Of a DNA stretch of 31,299 bases, positions 16,145 to 24,306 are shown piece by piece. The notes beneath the pieces were generated by a model. That model saw nothing but the letters and a program-made list of their open reading frames with translations, had not been told where the DNA came from and made no database searches. The position numbers and the translations under genes were made by a program. Each line of letters opens with the position of its first letter. Within the stretch, counting starts at the first letter, position 1. Location: contig JALNZF010000029.1 in NCBI GenBank assembly GCA_023229435.1, positions 1 to 31,299 of the forward strand, in the 5' to 3' direction. The stretch is from Nitrospirota bacterium. GTDB taxonomy: Bacteria > Nitrospirota > UBA9217.

Positions 16145-16477
16145 ATGGCCATTTACGGGAATGAAAAAAGGAAGCAGAGAAGAGTAAAACGAGAGTATAT
16201 GGTCGATGTTAAGATCGGCAATGAAAGCAAGAAGATCTACTCGATTGACCTCTCGGAGGGAGGAATCAAGGTCGGTGGAGCGATGCTGATGCTGAAATCC
16301 GGTGATCAGGTCGACCTCTCGTTGGAAAAGGACGGGGGAAAGTTCACTTTTCGCGGCCAGGTCGAGAGAAATGACGGCAACCAGCGGATCAATCGCATCG
16401 GCTGTGATGCGAATGTATTCTTCATCAGGATCCTCGACGAGCGTTTCCCCGAGTTCGTCAAGACGATTTTAAGATAA
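16145..16477 (+). CDS. PilZ domain protein (cyclic di-GMP binding)
   Basis: The 110-residue single-domain protein has the two PilZ signatures: an Arg-rich RKQRRVKR near residues 9-16 (RxxxR) and DLSEGGIKVG near 35-44 (D/NxSxxG). A beta-barrel with FRGQVERND follows. PilZ proteins bind cyclic di-GMP and act as small adaptors for motility, exopolysaccharide or secretion; the target cannot be told here. ATG 16145 follows GAAGGGAG at a normal distance. The gene stands alone. A tandem direct repeat lies upstream. Confidence 0.85.
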   Translation: MAIYGNEKRKQRRVKREYMVDVKIGNESKKIYSIDLSEGGIKVGGAMLMLKSGDQVDLSLEKDGGKFTFRGQVERNDGNQRINRIGCDANVFFIRILDERFPEFVKTILR

Positions 16478-16604
16478 CGCCCCGAGACGCGGCTTTGTTG
16501 ATCAGCAAAGGTCTTGTGGTTCATTTTTTATTTCACGCAATTGTTATTCTTCATCCGTGCTTCCATCGGAGCGCGGCGCCATGAAATGAGCGCGGGTCCC
16601 CGCG

Positions 16605-17729
16605 TCAGGAGTTTATCCGCATCCTGATAGGACAATGCGGCATTGTACCTTCTACGGTTCTATTCAGCGCAAAGACCTCTTCACATTCTTTCGGATTACA
16701 GCAGGTGTTGCATACCCGCTTGAAGGCCCGGACCGCCAGAAGCTTGACGTCGGGAGAGAGGAAGCCCTCCCTGACCCGCTCCTCCCGCAAAAGATCGGTG
16801 CTCAGGTATTTTTTGTTGTCGTCAGGGAAGATCGTGACCACGACAGTATCCGGACCCAGATCGTTTTGAACCTTCAAAGCGCCCAGAAAGTTCGCGCCCG
16901 AGGATATGCCAACGGCGATCCCGATTTCCCCGGCGAGTTTTTGTGCCATCAGGATAGCATCGCCATCGTCCACGCTCATGACCCTGTCGAGAAATTCCAG
17001 GTCCACAATAGGCGGGATAAACTCGTCAGAGATGCCTTGAATGCGGTGCTTGCCCACTTTATAACCCGTGGAGAGTGTCGGAGAGTTGGATGGCTCCAGG
17101 GGATGGAGCTTGACCGCGGGTCTCTTCTCCTTGAGAAAACGACCGACCCCCATGATCGTACCGCCGGTCCCCACTCCGGCGACAAAGCCGTCGGGGAAGA
17201 GGGAATGGAACCGTAACTGCCACCATATCTCCGATCCGGTCGTATGATAGTGGGCATCGCTGTTGTCCTGGTTCGAGAACTGCCTGGGCAGGAAGACGTC
17301 TTTTTCAGTTTTGGACAATTCCTCGGCCCGGCGGATACTGCCCTGAAACCCGCCTTCTTCTCTGCTGATGAGGACGATCTTCGCACCCAGGCTGCGGATG
17401 AGATTAATCCGTTCGGCGCTCATCCAGTCCGGCATGAAGATCGTCACGGGATGCCCGAGCGCGCGGCCGATCGCGGAGAAGGAAATTCCCGTGTTGCCGC
17501 TGGTCGCCTCGGCAATAAGGTCCCCCGGTTTGAGAATACCCGTTGCATAGCCTTTCGCCATGATGTGCAATGCCATCCGGTCCTTGATGCTTCCGGTCAT
17601 GTTCAGGTTCTCGGCCTTGGCATGGATGGTGCGCTTCCGGCCCTGGAAGGTGAAATCGATGGCCAGAAGCGGAGTGTTGCCGATAAGGGCCGAAAGCTCG
17701 CGAATCCGGCGATTGTCATGACTTTCCAT
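16605..17729 (-). CDS. Cysteine synthase-family PLP enzyme with a Cys-rich C-terminal extension
   Basis: The 374-residue fold-type II PLP enzyme has the PLP-binding Lys49 in NMTGSIKDRMA, the substrate loop SGNTG at 77-81, and the phosphate-binding GVGTGGT at 185-191. ISSGAN lies near the C-terminal lobe. This is the CysK/CysM pattern, making cysteine from O-acetyl- or O-phosphoserine and a sulfur donor. Unlike standard ~310-residue enzymes it carries a ~58-residue tail with CNTCCNPKEC and a later HCPIRM, which may bind a metal or carry sulfur. The first ATG follows AAAGGGA. An alternative is a related beta-substitution enzyme such as cystathionine beta-synthase-like. Confidence 0.85.
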   Translation of the reverse strand: MESHDNRRIRELSALIGNTPLLAIDFTFQGRKRTIHAKAENLNMTGSIKDRMALHIMAKGYATGILKPGDLIAEATSGNTGISFSAIGRALGHPVTIFMPDWMSAERINLIRSLGAKIVLISREEGGFQGSIRRAEELSKTEKDVFLPRQFSNQDNSDAHYHTTGSEIWWQLRFHSLFPDGFVAGVGTGGTIMGVGRFLKEKRPAVKLHPLEPSNSPTLSTGYKVGKHRIQGISDEFIPPIVDLEFLDRVMSVDDGDAILMAQKLAGEIGIAVGISSGANFLGALKVQNDLGPDTVVVTIFPDDNKKYLSTDLLREERVREGFLSPDVKLLAVRAFKRVCNTCCNPKECEEVFALNRTVEGTMPHCPIRMRINS

Positions 17730-17930
17730 TCGTGAATCCCTTTCCTTGTCCTGAATGGCTCAACAATCAGGAGTAATGATATTCAATATATTTGATGAAC
17801 GCGTAAGAACTCAAAATTTGCCACATAATTCACATAATGCACATAAGTAAGACATTAAAAAACGTTTCTGTGTCTTTTGTGACTTCTGTGGCTAAAAAGA
17901 CTTTTTACGAATCTGTCATATTTAAATCCC

Positions 17931-17996
17931 CCTTAAACCCCATTTTTCAAAGGGGGAGACAGCGTTATCCCTTCTTTGGAAAAGGGGTCGGGGATA
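17931..17996. repeat. REP-like palindrome pair in the gap after the thermonuclease gene
   Basis: TCCCCCTT at 17937-17944 pairs with AAGGGGGA at 17950-17957, and TATCCC at 17966-17971 pairs with GGGATA at 17991-17996. This matches a common dispersed element built on CCCCCTTAAACCCC and AAGGGGG. Just upstream (17860-17905) lies a TTTTGTGACTTCTGTGG string, another common intergenic repeat. Together they fill the gap 17730-18008; no gene seen there. Confidence 0.55.
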
Positions 17997-18008
17997 TTGT
18001 TAAGGTTA

Positions 18009-18737
18009 TCAATTCTGTTTTCTCGGGTGCTTTTCGCGGTATTTGACCGGGGCTTCTTTCAATCCCTTCGGTCCCCAGATCCCCTTCAGTTCCTGCCGTG
18101 CACGCTGTTCCGCCCGCGAGAATGTATCTCGATATTTTACATTCGGTTTTATCGTAAAGAGAACCGCATAGCCGTCCAGGACCATCCGTTCATTGATGAG
18201 CTCGTTATTGTTGGTCCAGAGATAGACGAGGGCCCTGCCGTACTTGTCATGTGTCACCTCGTCCGTTTCCACGGTCACCAGCCAGCCGGTATTATTCATG
18301 ATACCGATAAGATGTTCTTTGGCCTGTCTGCCCCAGGGCCGCTGGTTCATCTCCGGCGCGTCGATGCCGATCAGACGGGTCTTCCGCATCCTCCCGCTTA
18401 TCACGAGCGTAACCGTGTCTCCGTCGTGCACCTTTACAACGCGGGTCCCGGCCGGTTTTTGGGCGGCGTAAGATTGATCGATGCTGAACGAGCATATGCA
18501 AAATGCAATGATAACGAATACGAACGATGAAACTCCTGTTATCGTTCGTCCTGACATGACCGGGCTCCCGCTTGTATGGTTCACGGTCCGGGATGACGGC
18601 TTATAGTCCTGAGGATCACCCAGACTGAGGGTGTGCCTGCCTTCTTCAACGCGAAGGATCGCGTTCGTTTTGCCGGACTTCTCGCCGTCGATCAAAACAG
18701 GTCTCGATAGGGGGAAATGTACCAGTATGTGTTCCAT
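18009..18737 (-). CDS. Thermonuclease (SNase-like) read in frame with an N-terminal PEGA-like segment
   Basis: From ATG 18737 the protein has 242 residues. Residues 1-60 (MEHILVHFPLSRPVLIDGEK and onward) resemble a small PEGA-like beta domain. A second Met at residue 61 (ATG 18557) begins a good signal peptide, MSGRTITGVSSFVFVIIAF, with a likely cut after SYA. The nuclease domain then shows VVKVHDGDTVTL, TRLIGIDAPEMNQ, TDEVTHDKYGRALVYLW and NERMVLDGYA, the SNase motifs with Asp/Arg/Glu active-site residues. The exported nuclease probably starts at 18557, which has its own GGGAG 7 bases upstream. The 18737 start has GAGGAG 7 bases upstream and sits below a consensus promoter. The open frame between them suggests loss of a stop codon between two genes. 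The frame is open to 18806 but that codon lies in the -35 box. Confidence 0.8.
   Translation of the reverse strand: MEHILVHFPLSRPVLIDGEKSGKTNAILRVEEGRHTLSLGDPQDYKPSSRTVNHTSGSPVMSGRTITGVSSFVFVIIAFCICSFSIDQSYAAQKPAGTRVVKVHDGDTVTLVISGRMRKTRLIGIDAPEMNQRPWGRQAKEHLIGIMNNTGWLVTVETDEVTHDKYGRALVYLWTNNNELINERMVLDGYAVLFTIKPNVKYRDTFSRAEQRARQELKGIWGPKGLKEAPVKYREKHPRKQN
18555..18569 (-). promoter_or_regulatory. Internal ribosome site and start for the secreted thermonuclease
   Basis: On the minus strand GGGAG (18565-18569) lies 7 bases before ATG (18555-18557). The encoded N-terminus is a classical signal peptide, which would be buried in mid-protein if only the upstream start were used. Confidence 0.6.
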
Positions 18738-18776
18738 ACCCGTTCTCCTCGCAGGTATTCTGCAGCTCGTGATGAC

Positions 18777-18806
18777 ATTATAGTGGTTATTATTTTCAAG
18801 TGTCAA
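18777..18806 (-). promoter_or_regulatory. Consensus sigma-70 promoter for the PEGA-like/thermonuclease gene
   Basis: On the minus strand TTGACA (18801-18806) and TATAAT (18777-18782) are perfect hexamers separated by 18 bases. Transcription should start near 18770, about 33 bases before ATG 18737. Confidence 0.75.
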
Positions 18807-18877
18807 CCTAATTTAGCGCCTCCATCCGTGCTCCTTTTAAGGTCGGAAGACTGTTCATGAGGTGACCAAGATTATGA

Positions 18878-18906
18878 TTATCAATCAGGCATTTCCCTGC
18901 TATAAT
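18878..18906 (+). promoter_or_regulatory. Promoter of the efflux operon
   Basis: TTATCA at 18878-18883 and TATAAT at 18901-18906 are 17 bases apart and lie 34 bases before ATG 18940, which has an AAGGGGG ribosome site. It is divergent from the thermonuclease promoter. No obvious operator was seen between them. Confidence 0.55.
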
Positions 18907-18939
18907 GTAACTTGATTTATCCAGAAGGGGGACGCGCAC

Positions 18940-19767
18940 ATGAAAAGAATACTGATCATAGCCGGGATCGTCCTGATCGCCGGCATTGCTTTGACCCTCT
19001 CTCTTCGTTTTGGGAACTCCCGCGATCAGGGAACATTGATGTTATCGGGGAATGTCGAGGTGACCGAGGTCAATATGGGTTTCAAGATCCCCGGCAGGGT
19101 CCAGGGCCTGTATACGGACGAGGGCAGGGCCGTGACCAGGGGCGAAAAGCTCGCGACGCTCGACAGCGCCGAATTTGAAAGCATGGTCACCCAAAGCAGG
19201 GCCTCGGTGCAAAACGCCGAAGCCCTGTATGAAAAAGCGCGCAAGGACCATGAACGGTTCACGATACTGCATCGTGACGGCGTCATCGCGTCGCAGCAGA
19301 TGGATGCCGCAAAGTCCGCCTACGATGTGGCGGTATCGCAGCTCCAGCTGTCCCGTGCATCGCTCGCGACCGCTGATGTGAAACTGAATGATTCGGTCAT
19401 TTACGCGCCCCTCAACGGCGTTGTGCTCAGGAAGAATATTGAGCAGGGAGAAACGGTCGGAACAGGTACGATGGTGTTTACCATTGGTGATCTTGAAAAC
19501 CCGTGGGTCAAGGTTTACGTGAAGGAAGACAGGCTCGGAATTGTGAAGCTCGGGCAGAAGGCGGAGGTCACGGTTGATTCATTTCCCGGGAAGAGATATG
19601 AAGGGGTGGTTACCTATATTTCGTCGGAAGCGGAATTCACTCCGAAGAACGTACAGACCAGGGAGGAACGGGTAAAACTGGTTTTTAGCGTCAAGGTGAG
19701 CGTGAAGAACGTGAATGCCGAGCTGAAACCGGGAATGCCTGCGGATGTGAAGATACTTTTGAAATAA
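18940..19767 (+). CDS. HlyD-family periplasmic adaptor of a YbhG-type efflux pump
   Basis: The 275-residue protein is anchored by an N-terminal helix (MKRILIIAGIVLIAGIAL). It has the lipoyl/barrel half NVEVTEVNMGFKIPGRVQGL, a short coiled-coil hairpin (about 85-150, with a run of Ala/Gln/Lys), the second lipoyl half VIYAPLNGVVLRKNIEQGE, and a beta-barrel with LKPGMPADVKI. The FTPKNVQTREERVKLVF string is typical of YbhG/HlyD_D23 adaptors that work with ABC-2 pumps. It links the inner-membrane pump to an outer-membrane channel, which is not encoded here. First gene of a four-gene operon. Confidence 0.9.
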   Translation: MKRILIIAGIVLIAGIALTLSLRFGNSRDQGTLMLSGNVEVTEVNMGFKIPGRVQGLYTDEGRAVTRGEKLATLDSAEFESMVTQSRASVQNAEALYEKARKDHERFTILHRDGVIASQQMDAAKSAYDVAVSQLQLSRASLATADVKLNDSVIYAPLNGVVLRKNIEQGETVGTGTMVFTIGDLENPWVKVYVKEDRLGIVKLGQKAEVTVDSFPGKRYEGVVTYISSEAEFTPKNVQTREERVKLVFSVKVSVKNVNAELKPGMPADVKILLK

Positions 19768-19812
19768 GGGTTCAGAGTTAAATGTTCAAAGTTCAGGTTT
19801 AAGGAATCAGGA

Positions 19813-21723
19813 GTGAACAGCGTCAACGTGATCAAAACATCCAACCTTTCCAGGTCGTTTGGCGAAAACATTGCCGTCAACGATCTCAATCTCAACATTC
19901 ATAAGGGCGAACTGTATGGTCTCGTGGGGCCGGATGGGGCGGGGAAGAGCACAACCATGCGGCTTCTGACCGCGATCATGGATCCCACATCGGGAGACGC
20001 ATGGGTATCGGGTCATTCGATCCTGACCGAAGGTGAACTGATCAAGGAAAAGATCGGCTACATGTCCCAGCGGTTCGGTTTGTATGAAGACCTGACGGTC
20101 ATGGAGAACATCCTGTTCTATGCTGATCTCTACGAGGTGCCGAAGAAAGAACGCCCGCCGCGCATCGAGCGTCTGCTCGGATTCAGCAACCTTACACCCT
20201 TCAAGGACCGGCTTGCGGGAAAGCTTTCAGGCGGCATGAAGCAGAAGCTCGGCCTTGCCTGCTCGCTCATTCACACGCCTGCAGTGCTCTTTCTCGACGA
20301 GCCTACGAACGGGGTGGATCCGGTCTCCCGCAGGGACTTCTGGAAGATCCTGTACGAACTTCTCAAGGAAGAGGTGACGATCCTCGTCTCAACCGCCTAT
20401 CTTGATGAAGCGGAGCGATGCTCGAGGATCGGACTTATGCACCACGGACGCATCCTGATCGAAGACGGGCCGAAGAACATCAGAAGCTCTCTCCATCAGC
20501 CCATGATCGAAGTATGGTCGGACAACGCGCGCTCATCCGTCGCACTCGTGAAAAATCTGGGCGGGGTGACCGGAGTGAGCCTGTATGGCGACCGGCTGCA
20601 TATATCGGTTGAGAAAAAAGTACCGGCTGCCGAGATCATTGCCAACCTGAAACGATTGAATATCGACGTCAAGGATTATCGAGAGATCCTCCCGTCACTC
20701 GAGGATGTTTTTATTTCGATGGTGGAGAGAAGCCGGTCCAGTGCGGAGACTTCGACGAGCTCAGTCGAGTCGTTCGGAATGCGGAGTGAGATCGAAAAAA
20801 AACATACCGCGACTGCCGTCAACGTGGAAGGGCTCACACGCACGTTCGGCGACTTTGTGGCCGTTGATCACATTGACCTCGAGGTCGCAAAAGGGGAGAT
20901 TTTCGGATTTCTGGGCCCGAACGGCGCCGGAAAGTCGACAACGATCCGAATGCTTTGCGGGCTGCTGCTGCCGTCCGGAGGGAACGGGACCGTCGGCGGT
21001 CACGATATTATCACGCAGTCCGAGGAGATCAAACAGAACATCGGTTATATGTCACAGAAATTCTCGCTTTACGAAGATCTGACCGTTGAAGAGAACATCA
21101 ATTTCTTCAGCGGCATCTACAGCGTTCCGGAATCGAAAAGAGAAATACGCAAAGAATGGGCGCTCGAGATGGCTGGTCTCACCGAAAAAAGGAATACGAT
21201 CACCCGGACCTTGCCGGGCGGATACAAACAGCGGCTCGCTCTCGGATGCGCGATCCTGCATGAGCCGCCGATCCTCTTCCTTGACGAGCCCACCTCGGGC
21301 GTTGACCCGATCTCGCGCCGAAATTTCTGGAACATGATCCACCGGATGGCCAAGGCCGGGACCACCATCTTTGTCACAACCCACTATATGGACGAGGCCG
21401 ATTACTGCGACCGACTGGCGCTCATCTATCGCGGCAAAATAATCGCGGAAGGGACCCCGAACGAGCTGCGGAGGAACTACATGATCCGGGACGTTCTTGA
21501 AATCGAGACGGAATCCATTGTCGAGGCCATGGAATTTCTTGAACAACAGGGGATCGAGACCGCAGTCTTCGGAAGTCTGCTCCATGCAACGGTGGAGGAC
21601 TCAAAGACGGCAGTCCCGCTGATCTATAAAATATTAGGCGGGCAGAACATCACGGTGCGACGGGTCGATAAGATCGTGCCTTCGCTGGAAGACGTGTTCG
21701 TGACGCTGATCGAGACATCGTGA
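19813..21723 (+). CDS. Fused double ABC ATPase of a YbhF-type efflux pump
   Basis: The 636-residue protein has two complete nucleotide-binding domains. The first has Walker A GPDGAGKST at 39-47, signature LSGG at 138-141 and Walker B with Asp162-Glu163. The second has GPNGAGKST from 368, a degenerate signature LPGG at 467-470 and Walker B with Asp491-Glu492. This is the arrangement of E. coli YbhF, and the flanking adaptor and two permeases complete a YbhGFSR set for drug or cation efflux. The Ser/Glu/Thr-rich linker at residues 311-322 is encoded by a 35-bp repeat that occurs as intergenic DNA at 22944-22978. GTG start 19813 follows AAGGA by 7 bases; a later in-frame GTG is possible. Confidence 0.92.
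   Translation: MNSVNVIKTSNLSRSFGENIAVNDLNLNIHKGELYGLVGPDGAGKSTTMRLLTAIMDPTSGDAWVSGHSILTEGELIKEKIGYMSQRFGLYEDLTVMENILFYADLYEVPKKERPPRIERLLGFSNLTPFKDRLAGKLSGGMKQKLGLACSLIHTPAVLFLDEPTNGVDPVSRRDFWKILYELLKEEVTILVSTAYLDEAERCSRIGLMHHGRILIEDGPKNIRSSLHQPMIEVWSDNARSSVALVKNLGGVTGVSLYGDRLHISVEKKVPAAEIIANLKRLNIDVKDYREILPSLEDVFISMVERSRSSAETSTSSVESFGMRSEIEKKHTATAVNVEGLTRTFGDFVAVDHIDLEVAKGEIFGFLGPNGAGKSTTIRMLCGLLLPSGGNGTVGGHDIITQSEEIKQNIGYMSQKFSLYEDLTVEENINFFSGIYSVPESKREIRKEWALEMAGLTEKRNTITRTLPGGYKQRLALGCAILHEPPILFLDEPTSGVDPISRRNFWNMIHRMAKAGTTIFVTTHYMDEADYCDRLALIYRGKIIAEGTPNELRRNYMIRDVLEIETESIVEAMEFLEQQGIETAVFGSLLHATVEDSKTAVPLIYKILGGQNITVRRVDKIVPSLEDVFVTLIETS
20744..20778. repeat. 35-bp dispersed repeat inside the ABC ATPase gene
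   Basis: The 35 bases starting CGGAGACTTCGACGAGC match 22944-22978 at 34 of 35 positions (one T/C difference). Here it is in frame in the linker between two ATP-binding domains, while the other copy is intergenic. It contains the palindromic core CGACGAGCTCAGTCG. Confidence 0.85.
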
Positions 21724-21825
21724 GTCAAGAGTTGGGAGTTCGGAGTTCGGAGTCAGGAGACAGGAGAAAACCATGAGGGTCATTCTGAATTCTGACTACC
21801 GGCTTCTGACTTAACGGGGTTCGCT

Positions 21826-22935
21826 ATGAAACTTCTTCGCGTCAAAGCGATTGCAAAAAAAGAGATCCTCCAGATCCGGCGGGATCCTCTGAGCCTGGCC
21901 ATGGCATTTCTCATGCCAATATTGCTTTTGTTCATCTTCGGGTACGCCATCACCCTTGACGTCAACAATCTCACGACGATCGTGTATGATGCCGACCGGA
22001 GCAGCATGAGCAGGGAACTCACGGCCGAACTGACGGCGTCGGGTTACTTCTCGATCGTCCGTACTGCTGAAGTCCAGCGCGAGATCGAGGACTATCTGGA
22101 TACGGGAAAGGCGCGGGTCGCGGTCTCGATACCCGTTGATTTTTCCAAAACGATCTCTTCAGGCGGCACCGCACAAATCCAGGTGATCGTGGACGGGAGT
22201 GATTCCAATACCGCGACGATCTCCCTGGGGTATCTTTCAGCGCTCATGGATGTCTACGGTCAGCGAGTGACCGGCGGGCGGACCAGGCCTCTTATTGAAC
22301 CCCAGGTCCGGGTCTGGTACAATCCGGAATTGAAATCGAGGAACTTCATCATCCCCGGCCTGATAGCGGTCATCATGATGGTGATAGCCGCTCTCCTCAC
22401 CTCCCTTACGTTTGCGCGGGAATGGGAGCGAGGGACCATGGAACAGCTGATCGCGACCCCGGTGAAACCGCCGGAGGTGGTCCTCGGAAAGCTGGCGCCG
22501 TATTTCCTCATCGGGTTCATCGATATGGTCATTTCCGTAGTGATGGCCGTTTTCCTTTTCGAGGTCCCCCTGAAAGGCAATATTATCATACTCGCCGTGG
22601 TCTCGAGCGTTTTTCTATTTGGCGCTCTCGGGCTCGGTATCGTCATTTCCATCGTTGCGAAATCCCAGCTCGTCGCAAGCCAGATCGCGATGGTGGCGAC
22701 CTTTCTTCCGGCGTTCCTCCTGTCGGGCTTCATGTTCGCCATCTCCAACATGCCGATGCCGCTTCAACTGTTATCCCGCCTGATCCCGGCACGCTACTTC
22801 GTGACGGTGCTGAAGGGGATCTTTCTGAAAGGGAACCCGGTGAGGATCCTCGTGGTAGACGCGATATTTCTCCTGTTCTTTGGCGTGATCGTCTTCATGG
22901 CAGCGAACAGAAAATTCAGGAAGAAGATGGTGTAA
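21826..22935 (+). CDS. ABC-2 type permease (YbhS-like)
   Basis: The 369-residue permease has an N-terminal helix (AMAFLMPILLLFIFGYAI, about 26-43), a ~130-residue extracytoplasmic domain, and five more helices in the C-terminal half starting near residue 175. The conserved cytoplasmic loop REWERGTMEQLIATP near 197-211 is the coupling motif of ABC2_membrane_3 permeases. It pairs with the next permease and the fused ATPase. ATG 21826 lies after ACGGGG. The 100-base gap before it holds a GGAGTTCGGAGT-type spacer repeat. Confidence 0.92.
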   Translation: MKLLRVKAIAKKEILQIRRDPLSLAMAFLMPILLLFIFGYAITLDVNNLTTIVYDADRSSMSRELTAELTASGYFSIVRTAEVQREIEDYLDTGKARVAVSIPVDFSKTISSGGTAQIQVIVDGSDSNTATISLGYLSALMDVYGQRVTGGRTRPLIEPQVRVWYNPELKSRNFIIPGLIAVIMMVIAALLTSLTFAREWERGTMEQLIATPVKPPEVVLGKLAPYFLIGFIDMVISVVMAVFLFEVPLKGNIIILAVVSSVFLFGALGLGIVISIVAKSQLVASQIAMVATFLPAFLLSGFMFAISNMPMPLQLLSRLIPARYFVTVLKGIFLKGNPVRILVVDAIFLLFFGVIVFMAANRKFRKKMV

Positions 22936-22943
22936 GTACAGTT

Positions 22944-22978
22944 CGGAGACTTCGACGAGCTCAGCCGAGTCGTTCGGA
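22944..22978. repeat. 35-bp dispersed repeat, intergenic copy
   Basis: Same repeat as 20744-20778 (34 of 35 bases), lying just after the stop of the first permease gene. It is flanked by CAGTTCGGAGT-type strings. Confidence 0.85.
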
Positions 22979-22988
22979 GTGGGGATCA

Positions 22989-23024
22989 TTCGACTGTCGC
23001 TCATGATGGTGAGCATGAGTCGAA
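22989..23024. repeat. Hairpin between the two permease genes
   Basis: TTCGACT at 22989-22995 pairs with AGTCGAA at 23018-23024. Within it GCTCA at 22999-23003 pairs with TGAGC at 23010-23014. It could act as an RNA stability element in the operon. It lacks a T-tract, so a terminator is unlikely. Confidence 0.5.
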
Positions 23025-23093
23025 CCAGTTCGGAGTGCAAAGTTAAAGCATCAGGGTGCGGGGTACAGGGGTCAGGGGGCAGAACGAAAAAAA

Positions 23094-24212
23094 ATGAAAA
23101 AAAGTTTCGAGCGCATAAAACAGATGGTGATCAAAGAGTTCATCCAGGTCCTGCGGGACAAGCGGATGAAGGCGATCATCTTTGTGGTGCCGGTCCTCCA
23201 GACGCTGGTATTCGGGTTTGCCGTGACGACCGATGTGAACAATATCCCGACCGCCGTCATCGACCTGGATAATTCATATGAAAGCAGGGAACTCGTAAGA
23301 CGGTTTGCGTCCTCGGGCTATTTCACCGTTCTGGCCACGCCGTCAAGTCCCGGCGCGGTCCGGGAATTGCTGGACCGGTCATCGGTGTCCATAGCCCTTC
23401 AGATCAATCGTGGATTTTCCGCCGATCTGAAGAGGAAAATCCCCGCTTCCATCCAGGTGCTCGCCGACGGCACGGATTCCAACACCACCATGGTTGCCGT
23501 GGATTATGCAGGCAGGATCATCAAAAAATATGCTCAGGACAGTGCGGACCCTGACGCACACTCGCCGGCCCGGATCGACGTGCGGCAGAGAGCGTGGTAC
23601 AATCCCGAGCTGAAGAGCAAGAACTACAACGTGCCGGGCGTCATCGCAATCGTGATCATGCTGACTTCGCTCCTGCTGACGTCCATGGCCGTGGTGCGCG
23701 AGCGGGAGATGGGGACCATGGAACAGCTCATGGTTACCCCGCTCAAGCCGGTGGAAATGATAATGGGGAAGACCATCCCGTTTGCCCTGATCGCTTTTTT
23801 TGACATGATCTTTATAACGGTCCTCGGAGTGGTGATCTTCAATATTCCCATCAATGGCCCCTTATGGCTTCTTCCCCTGTCAACCGCTATTTATCTTTTG
23901 TCCGTGCTCGGCATCGGTCTTTTCGTCTCAACCGTAGCGAAAACGCAGCAGCAGGCGCTCATGGCCACCTTCCTGTTCTTTATGCCCGCGATCCTTTTGT
24001 CGGGATTCATGTTCCCCATCGAGAACATGCCGGTCATCTTCCAATACCTTACGTTTGCCAACCCCCTCCGGTATTTCCTCGTCATTATCCGCGGGATATT
24101 CCTGAAGGGGAACGGATTCAGCATCCTCTGGCCGCAGATGCTTTCACTGTTCATGCTCGGCGCCGCCGTCTTCACCCTGAGTTCGCTTCGGTTCAGAAAA
24201 AGGCTTGGTTAA
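23094..24212 (+). CDS. ABC-2 type permease (YbhR-like)
   Basis: The 372-residue permease has the same layout as the preceding one: N-terminal helix (AIIFVVPVLQTLVFGFAV), periplasmic domain, and the coupling loop REREMGTMEQLMVTPLKP near 202-219, followed by hydrophobic helices. It is a paralogue of the upstream permease (shared RxAWYNPELKSKNY-like segment and loop). With its partner it should form the heterodimeric membrane channel of the YbhF-type ATPase. Its ribosome site is weak (GGGGGCAG about 10 bases upstream), so coupling to the upstream gene is possible. Confidence 0.92.
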   Translation: MKKSFERIKQMVIKEFIQVLRDKRMKAIIFVVPVLQTLVFGFAVTTDVNNIPTAVIDLDNSYESRELVRRFASSGYFTVLATPSSPGAVRELLDRSSVSIALQINRGFSADLKRKIPASIQVLADGTDSNTTMVAVDYAGRIIKKYAQDSADPDAHSPARIDVRQRAWYNPELKSKNYNVPGVIAIVIMLTSLLLTSMAVVREREMGTMEQLMVTPLKPVEMIMGKTIPFALIAFFDMIFITVLGVVIFNIPINGPLWLLPLSTAIYLLSVLGIGLFVSTVAKTQQQALMATFLFFMPAILLSGFMFPIENMPVIFQYLTFANPLRYFLVIIRGIFLKGNGFSILWPQMLSLFMLGAAVFTLSSLRFRKRLG

Positions 24213-24306
24213 AAAAAACCGCCCGGACCCGGATTTCAGCCCAAAAATATGATATATTTCAAAAAACCGGGTATCCGGTTCGGCATTCAGGAGAGTGATC
24301 AAGAAC

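Noticed and set aside
15993..16187. 64-codon frame before the PilZ gene
   Set aside because: Covers the direct repeat and overlaps the PilZ gene, whose own start has a good ribosome site; no conserved pattern seen.
16591..16604. CGCGGG/CCCGCG hairpin just after the cysteine synthase stop
   Set aside because: Only a 6-bp stem with a 2-base loop and no T-tract on the relevant strand, so not called as a terminator.
10591..18886. Shared 11-mer GATTATCAATC at 10591-10601 and 18876-18886, both upstream of genes
   Set aside because: In 31 kb many identical 11-mer pairs are expected by chance, and the flanks differ.
18912..19178. 88-codon frame overlapping the HlyD-type gene
   Set aside because: Out of frame with the clearly conserved adaptor and composed of Arg/Gly-rich shadow sequence.
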